Shown here piece after piece: positions 58,586 to 64,000 of a DNA stretch of 64,000 nt (position 1 is its first letter; every line of letters starts with the position of its first letter). The notes beneath the pieces were generated by a model. The model had not been told where the DNA came from. It did not search any database and saw only the letters and a list, made by a program, of their open reading frames with translations. Both the position numbers and the translations under genes were made by a program. Origin of the DNA: Boswellia sacra (Eukaryota > Streptophyta > Magnoliopsida > Sapindales > Burseraceae); assembly GCA_013180625.2 (NCBI GenBank), contig SNVD02009547.1, forward strand, positions 330,367 to 394,366, given 5' to 3'.

Positions 58586-60554
58586 AGACTTTGCTAGTCC
58601 TCGAGCAACTAAAATGATACGAAACAAAACTAAACCGAAACAGAATCAAAGAAAAATTAAAACACACAAATGCTTCAACTTGCAAATAGGCCTCAAAGAT
58701 TGTACTTAATTATAACCCAAGGAATACTTCAAAATAATGCACTTGATCAAGAATTTTATCTCAAAAATTAGTTTCGCTTCACTTCAATTCCTCAAGTGTG
58801 TGTGTGTGTAGAGCCATTCTCACCTAATCACTTGTAACCCGGATGAGTTTATGCATAAAAATGAATCATATTTAATATTGAAGATGTGTGTATAAATGAA
58901 CTCCATAGGCCTGCTTTTCAAGTCACTCTCCACTAATGTAGACATGCACAACACCAAGGATCAAGTAGGACTTTATTAAGCTTGTAACGTTTGGCTTGGG
59001 TGAAGGTATGATAAAGGATAATAATTTGGCTCAAATCACCCACAAACACATAAATCATTCAAGACTATGTAGAGCTCAACCCTATAACACAACTTCATTT
59101 CAATTCACCAGGTTACTCTCCCAAACTTATTTAGAACACTCAATCTTTTTTTTTTTTTGGCACAAAAGAAAAGAAAACTACACCCCCACACTTTGTTGTT
59201 TCATTCTTTTTAAGAACACTTAAGGGTATAGATCTCTTATTATTCTTCTTTTTTTTCTTTTTTTCTTTCTTTTTCTTTCTTTTTTTTATTTTATTACACT
59301 TCCCCTCCCCCACACTTAAACAACACATTGTCCTCAATGTGTAAGTACGTGGACGATAAGTACAGATTGGCTTTTTTTTTCTTTTTTTCTTTTTTTTTAC
59401 AAACATAATAGAACTCACTTGCATTGCTCATGACACATCCCAACCTCCTCTAACTTCCCAAAACCAGAACATAGCTCAAAATTTAATTGTGAATGATCTA
59501 CATGCTCATAGGTAAGGGATAAACTGTTTGGAACAAATTCATTTGAGGTTAGGAAATCTTTTAGTGAGTTAACAAAGAAAAAGGCTTACAGAGGCTCAAA
59601 GGGGTAACTAGGGATCAATTTCAGTCAAGGTTGGCTATTAAGGCTCAAACGGTCCAAAGATGGCCTAAATCATTTCCCCAATGTTGCACAGTCTAGGATT
59701 TCGCCTCGAGTGACCATCAAACAAGTTCTAGAATTCATTGAAATCTGAAGAAACATTTAAATTACATAAACTTTCTCTAAGTGAACAAATAACTCAGTGA
59801 TAATAGCTCAGTGCTCAATGTTGCGCAAGGAATCAAAAGCAAAGCGAAAACCAATAAACATTTCAAGCACACAGATCCATGCATCATTTATCATTTTCCA
59901 AGAGTTATTCTTAATTCAATCATTATCTTATCATCGACCCACAAAATGCAAGAAAAGAGGTACGTGGCGTTGTTACACCTGAGTCAAGATTGTATATTTC
60001 AACAATCCTTAGGACCAGTAGCCCGCAGACTTAAGGTTTCCAGCCTATATACCTTTATTATGAAAGAACAAAACAAGAAACAAGACACTTCAAACAACAT
60101 GAAATAAACAAACTACAGATTTATTGAGAGAGAATGCGTTTCAAGAGTTAAGAAAACCCCATATTCTGCCATTCTCAGGTTTTTCCACAATGTTTTTTTT
60201 TTGAATCGAAACTGATAAAGACAAAAACACACAACTCGAAATTACATAAAACTAAACTTACTCAGAAAATAATAAAGTCCAACAAATCAGCAAACACAAA
60301 CAAGTCAGTTAGAATGGGTCTAAAAAGTTTAGAAGTTAGCCTCCTTATTCAGCCATTATGGATTAAAGAAATCCAGAATGCGTTTCAAGAGAACTTGAAC
60401 TTTTTAAGCCACCACTCTAAAAACCGAGATTAGAAAATATTACCTGGGACGAAAGAAATAACCTGAAAAAGCTTAAAAGAAACGACATGAAAAATCTCAA
60501 ATAAACACACTAAAAAGAAAGCAAACAAAAACGAAGCAAACCAGCAAATAGAGA
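58586..60554 (-). other. Non-coding 3' internal region of the gypsy element
   Basis: No gene recognised. It has long pyrimidine-rich tracts on the plus strand (59246-59290 and 59371-59398), a second purine-tract-like word near 59305 (complement of CCTCCCCCACACTT), and a run of 10 T at about 60196-60206 that could be the poly(A) of an inserted cDNA read on the minus strand. Confidence 0.5.
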
Positions 60555-61204
60555 TTACAGATGGAGGGTTAAATCCAGTTGACGCCTTTTGTTGCCTTCT
60601 CCAAACCAATTTATCCGAGCCATTGTTGGATCAGGTGAATAGACGAATTCTTGTAGTTTGTCAATTAACTCTCCTGCATTTGAAGCTGTAACCAACATTT
60701 GCCTTGCTGACGGTGAGATGAAATTTTTTTCTACAGCTTGATCAAGAAAGGACAACAAACCATCAAAAAAATTATTACATTTAACAAACCAATGGGTTTC
60801 CGATGGATGTTTAGCTGTGCCCAAGAGGTGATTTGAAATATCTCCTCTAATGTACCATAACCACCCGGCAAAGCTATAAATGCATCGGACTTAACAACCA
60901 TATGTGCAATACGCTCATGCATACTAGAGACCTGTAACTCTTCCCCGATTGTGTTGCCTACGATATCTCGTACAGCTAATGGTTTAGGGATAATGCCGAG
61001 AACTTTGCTCCCTCCTAGGGATGCAGCTGTTGACACACACCCCATTAACCCAAGACTACCCCCTCCATAAATCAAATTAATATCCCTCGCAGCTAGTGTC
61101 CTACCAAGATCAAGAGCTGCTGTGGTAAACTCTCCATCTTTACCAAATTGCGATCCGCAAAATACGCATATATTGCGGAATCGCCGAATTGGTGTTTTCT
61201 CCAT
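60555..61204 (-). pseudogene. LOG: Intronless LONELY GUY copy inside the gypsy element, one frameshift
   Basis: From the ATG at 61204 the frame encodes RRFRNICVFCGSQFGKDGEF, YGGGSLGLMG (46-55), SSMHERIAHM (94-103) and the signature PGGYGTLEE (113-121), followed by SWAQLNIHRKPIGLLNV. LOG enzymes release ribose 5-phosphate from cytokinin nucleotides to give free active cytokinin. After residue 143 the frame shifts: GTAATAATT appears where one more A would continue into NNFFDGLLSFLDQAVEKNF, which is open to the stop at 60555. So one apparent base deletion truncates it to 157 residues. Plant LOG genes normally have several introns and this copy has none, so it derives from cDNA. The long C-terminal tail (KRRQLDLTLHL) suggests the LOG10-like branch. 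It may still make a truncated protein. Confidence 0.88.
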
Positions 61205-61401
61205 TTCTACAAGTGCTCTAATCTTGTGTAAGACACGTTAGATATTATGCTTTTCAATTGCAAGACAGGTTATGGAATGACATATGAAAATATGCAGAAT
61301 GTATATATACACCCATAAAACTCTCAAATTTTGACACATGGGGACATACTTTCGGTGGGGGTTGCTCGATGCAGATTTATCGCCCCAAGATTTGAAAAAA
61401 T
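61205..61401 (-). other. Spacer between LOG copy and tandem array
   Basis: No gene. The part from about 61345 (CTTTCGGTGGGGGTTG) is a degenerate start of the 67-bp array. Confidence 0.5.
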
Positions 61402-61589
61402 GAGATATGCTTTCGGCGAGGTTTGACAAAACCTACACACTTGTCTCCCACGTGAAGCATGGAAAATGGAGATACACTTTCGGCGGGGGTTGACAAAACC
61501 CCCACACTTGTCTCCCACGTGAAGCATAAAAAATAGAGATACACTTTCGGTGGAGGTTGACAAAACCTCCACACTTGTCTCCCACGTGT
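61402..61589. repeat. 67-bp tandem array with hairpins and G-boxes
   Basis: Units start at 61402, 61469 and 61536 (period 67; the third is partial). Each contains a short inverted repeat: AGGTTT-GACA-AAACCT, GGGGGTT-GACAA-AACCCCC and GGAGGTT-GACAA-AACCTCC. A stem pair is G-C in unit 2 and A-T in unit 3, a compensatory change. Each unit also has CCCACGTG, the plant G-box core, and CCCACACTT or a close variant, the complement of the element purine tract word. Confidence 0.9.
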
Positions 61590-61814
61590 ACTTATGCCAT
61601 AGGGTAGTCATATGGTTTGTCAAAAAGAAAACTTGAAATTAAAACAAACAAAATCAACAAACAACAACAACACAAAAACAACATTGATAATCAGATCAAA
61701 CGAAACAAGAAAAAAAAATTCGACAACAACAACACACATTCAAATATACAAGTAGTTGTGATTGTGGCTCACATCTTCCTCTGGTTTTACGTCCAGTAAC
61801 GGCTGAAACGCCTT

Positions 61815-62498
61815 CTATGAGTCGGGGATTTGCTTCCCATCCAGTTTTCTTATAAACTGGCAAACAGGGTCGTTTTTAGTCAGATTCCCTAGACTATAAC
61901 ACTGCAATTCATCACGAAATTGTGTCCATAGATTAAGCAATTCACGCTGAACAAGTCCACAAGAATGTGACTCGAGAGTTAACAAAACATTATCCAGCGA
62001 CTCATTACTCAAACCATTCTTAATAAATGAAAGTTTATCTTCTCTATTCCTGGACGCAAAACCTAATGAACGACAAGTCTGGTTACAATTCCATCTAGCA
62101 CATTTATAACATACTTGTAACCTTTTCGCTCTTCGCCTCTTGGCGTAGTAGCTCTTTCCTAGACCAGGCATGTATTTTGCGAGATTAATGTCCGGCTCAC
62201 CGGACAATCTCACCTTGGCTTCGATAAGCCATCGGATATCAGCAGGCACATTTAGGAGCATCAATGCCCAAAGTCTAGTCATCCGTACTTTATAAATTTT
62301 AAACACAGCATTTTGAGGAAGTGAAGGGAAATATTTACGAAGGTTCGATAGAAAGATATCAGCATCCATTGAAGAGAAGAAAAGAAGAGATATTACCGAT
62401 AATGCGATTGAGTTTTTTTCTTCTCCCAGATATGCACGTTTCAAACCTTCGAACAATGGCTTCAACTCCCGTTTGAATGTTTCCTCAAGCTGTTGCAC
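61815..62498 (-). CDS. Gypsy-borne protein with basic stretch and C-x2-C-x4-C-x3-C motif
   Basis: An uninterrupted 227-codon frame ends with TAG at 61815. It has no ATG at its start: the first codons are GTG CAA CAG, and upstream the frame is open only to 62522. A pyrimidine-rich tract ending TTCGAGTTCAG lies just before it, so it is probably a downstream exon reached by splicing. Otherwise translation begins at the Met at residue 44. Residues 1-110 are mostly helical in composition. KSYYAKRRRAKRL (115-127) is followed by Cys130, 133, 138 and 142. This arrangement, a basic stretch directly before a small Cys cluster, resembles the cysteine-rich nucleic-acid-binding proteins of carlaviruses, a likeness judged by eye. 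A role in RNA binding is inferred. It lies 0.3 kb downstream of pol in the same element. Confidence 0.7.
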   Translation of the reverse strand: MQQLEETFKRELKPLFEGLKRAYLGEEKNSIALSVISLLFFSSMDADIFLSNLRKYFPSLPQNAVFKIYKVRMTRLWALMLLNVPADIRWLIEAKVRLSGEPDINLAKYMPGLGKSYYAKRRRAKRLQVCYKCARWNCNQTCRSLGFASRNREDKLSFIKNGLSNESLDNVLLTLESHSCGLVQRELLNLWTQFRDELQCYSLGNLTKNDPVCQFIRKLDGKQIPDS

Positions 62499-62525
62499 AA
62501 CTGAACTCGAAGCACGGAATAATCA

Positions 62526-62552
62526 AATTAAACACAAGAAAAGAAAAGAAAA
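62526..62552. repeat. (AAAAG)n short repeat
   Basis: About five AAAAG units (minus strand CTTTT), forming the pyrimidine tract upstream of the putative splice acceptor before the Cys-motif frame. Confidence 0.85.
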
Positions 62553-62814
62553 GAAAAGAAAATAGAGACACATAAAAGAAATAAAAACACAAGAGCAAAT
62601 GAAAGTCAAAAACAAACAACAAAGCAAATAAGACAAATGGCAAAGAGAGATAAAACCTGATCAATTATAATAGCCCATGAGAGGAATCTCCTCGAAACAC
62701 AAAAATTGATCAATACTACCTTCTTTTCTTTGTCTCTTTTTATTTATATTTCAAAAACATTGGGTTGCCTCCCAATAAGCGCTTGGTTTAACGTCCTCAG
62801 CCTGACGTTATCTA
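62553..62814 (-). other. Linker between pol and the Cys-motif frame
   Basis: No coding frame. The minus strand has TTGATCAATTTTT and AATTGATCA as an inverted pair around GAGGAGATTCCTCTC (62655-62712), which can fold, and GGGAGGCAACCCAA near 62763, a word seen at the end of pol in Athila/Tat-type elements. Confidence 0.5.
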
Positions 62815-64000
62815 TCCTCACCCATCAAGATAAGTTGGCTCGTAGAGAGGTACCTCATCGATGTCCTGCATCACTGAATTCTCATAGTAAGGCTTCAACC
62901 TGTGCCCATTCACCTTGAATACTTTATCCGTTTTTAAGCTCTTGATTTCCACTGCACCATGGGGAAAAACATTAGTATAACAAAAGGTCCAACCCATCGA
63001 GATCGTAATTTACCTGGAAATAACTTGAGGCGAGAATGAAATAAAAGAACTTTCTGTCCCACTTCAAAATTCTTCCTGGAGATCAGTTTATCATGAAATG
63101 CCTTAGTTCTCTCCTTGTAAATTCTGGAATTCTCATAGGCATCATTTCTAAGTTCTTCCAATTCTTGCAGTTGAAGCTTCCTTTGTTCTCCAGCAGCATC
63201 CATCTCCATGTTACAAAGCTTTACTGCCCACCATGCTTTGTGTTCGAGCTCTACTGGAAGGTGACATGGCTTACCATAGACTAACCTATACGGAGACATA
63301 CCAATAGGTGTCTTGTAAGCAGTTCGATATGCCCAAAGTGCATCATTAAGTCGTAGGCTCCAATCTTTTCTGTTCGGATTCACTGTCTTCTCGAGAATGG
63401 ACTTGACTTCTCGATTTAAAACTTCAACTTGACCACTTGTTTGTGGATGATAGGCAGTAGACACCTTGTGAGTGATGTTGTATTTTTTGAGCAAGGCTTC
63501 AAATGATCTGTTGCAGAAGTGTGTCCCTCTATCGCTTATTATGGCTCTTGGTGTTCCAAATCTCGCAAAAATGTTAGATTTCACAAAATCTACAACAACT
63601 TTAGAATCATTAGTTCTCGTAGCTTTTGCTTCCACCCATTTAGAAACATAATCCACAGCAAGTATAATGTAAACATTACCAAAAGATGAAGGAAAAGGAC
63701 CCATGAAATCAATACCCCACACATCAAAAATCTCGACAATAAGTATAGGGGTTTGTGGCATTTGATTTTTGGCACTTAAATTACCTGTCCTTTGACAACG
63801 GTCACAAGCTTTGCAGAACAGATATGCATCTTTGAACAATGATGGCCAATAGAATCCACAATCAAGAACTTTAAGGGCGGTTCTTTTTGGTCCGAAGTGA
63901 CCTCCACATGCATAAGAATGACAGAAGGTTAAAATTGAATTAAATTCAGATTCAGAAATGCACCTTCTTATCACTTGGTCAGAATAATGCTTCCATAAGT
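62815..64000 (-). CDS. pol: Gypsy integrase (3' end of pol), partial, one frameshift near the end
   Basis: The frame is open from beyond the window edge ([13 protein letters not shown]...) to about 62934. Numbering from the codon at 63974, the zinc-binding part has H19, H26, C57 and C60. The catalytic core has D89 (DFMGPF), D148 (DRGTHF) and E184 ([10 protein letters not shown]), with exactly 35 residues between D148 and E184. [14 protein letters not shown] and the C-terminal [16 protein letters not shown] follow. Integrase joins element DNA to the host chromosome. Near residue 333 a shift moves the reading to a second frame ([12 protein letters not shown], then [11 protein letters not shown]) that ends at TGA near 62815. 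The core is intact, so this copy is comparatively young. Confidence 0.9.

Larger units (their letters stand above)
57147..64000 (-). mobile_element. Tat/Athila-type gypsy retrotransposon, 3' portion with extra cargo
   Basis: The 3' LTR (57147-58570) has TG and CA ends and is preceded on the minus strand by a polypurine tract (58571-58585). Integrase fills 62815-64000 and runs off the window. The 4.2 kb between the end of pol and the tract holds a 227-codon frame with a Cys motif (61815-62498), a 67-bp tandem array (61402-61589), an intronless LOG copy (60555-61204), pyrimidine tracts and several copies of the purine-tract-like word AGTGTGGGGG. The 5' half, including the 5' LTR and primer site, is outside the window. 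The lineage is inferred from integrase words such as [14 protein letters not shown]. Confidence 0.82.

Noticed and set aside
59300..59320. Second purine tract as the true 3' LTR border
   Set aside because: No LTR-like TG start follows it. The tract at 58571-58585 directly abuts a TG...CA-bounded LTR.
59140..59424. Lys-rich 94-codon frame
   Set aside because: It is a translation of pyrimidine tracts in the untranslated part of the gypsy element.
60731..61204. LOG as an intact, normal host gene
   Set aside because: It lacks introns, sits between the pol gene and LTR of a retrotransposon, and the C-terminal part is in another frame.
61238..61623. Overlapping short frames in the 67-bp array
   Set aside because: All three frames of the repeat stay open because the unit has few stops. 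The periodic, hairpin-bearing DNA explains them better than a gene.

Overview
This is plant nuclear DNA, almost certainly from a eudicot. It is AT-rich, has one spliced gene of the plant-specific TH2 type (TenA plus HAD phosphatase), and is otherwise dominated by LTR retrotransposons, MITEs and microsatellites. No prokaryotic operons, CRISPR arrays or convincing tRNA or rRNA genes were seen. The species cannot be named from the sequence alone.

Layout. 1-6.3 kb is AT-rich intergenic DNA with a hAT-like MITE (578-1104) and a foldback element (about 2670-3598). 6.5-12.6 kb holds the one clearly intact host gene, TH2, on the minus strand in six exons. One TH2 intron carries a Harbinger-like MITE and a 295-bp tandem duplication that ends at a splice donor. 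12.9-15.8 kb is a cluster of MITEs, several with perfect target-site duplications. 16.4-20.2 kb holds an Athila/Tat-type LTR, primer-binding site and gag, followed by an inverted second gag copy, so that the two form a roughly 2-kb inverted repeat. 20.2-24.9 kb holds two internally deleted copia elements. 25.2-27.4 kb is a solo LTR. 27.5-29.5 kb is a broken F-box/DUF295 gene split by a MITE. 29.5-37.3 kb is repeat-rich spacer with a candidate SINE, an unidentified gene remnant and another Harbinger-like MITE.

37.3-55.2 kb is a Sirevirus-like copia element with readable LTRs and a TTTAT target duplication. A complete minus-strand copia element (40603-46686) has inserted into its integrase region and a solo LTR (48419-50520) into its reverse transcriptase. 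It also carries an env-like region between pol and the 3' LTR.

57.1-64.0 kb is the 3' part of a minus-strand Ty3/gypsy element of Tat/Athila type whose pol runs off the window. Between the end of pol and its polypurine tract and 3' LTR lie about 4.2 kb of unusual cargo: a 227-codon open frame with an Arg/Lys-rich stretch and a C-x2-C-x4-C-x3-C motif, resembling the cysteine-rich nucleic-acid-binding proteins of carlaviruses; a 67-bp tandem array whose units form hairpins with a compensatory base change; and an intronless LONELY GUY (cytokinin-activating phosphoribohydrolase) copy broken by one apparent single-base deletion. This element is the most promising candidate for something undescribed. 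All open frames of the retroelements except the terminal gypsy integrase and the cysteine-motif frame are visibly decayed.
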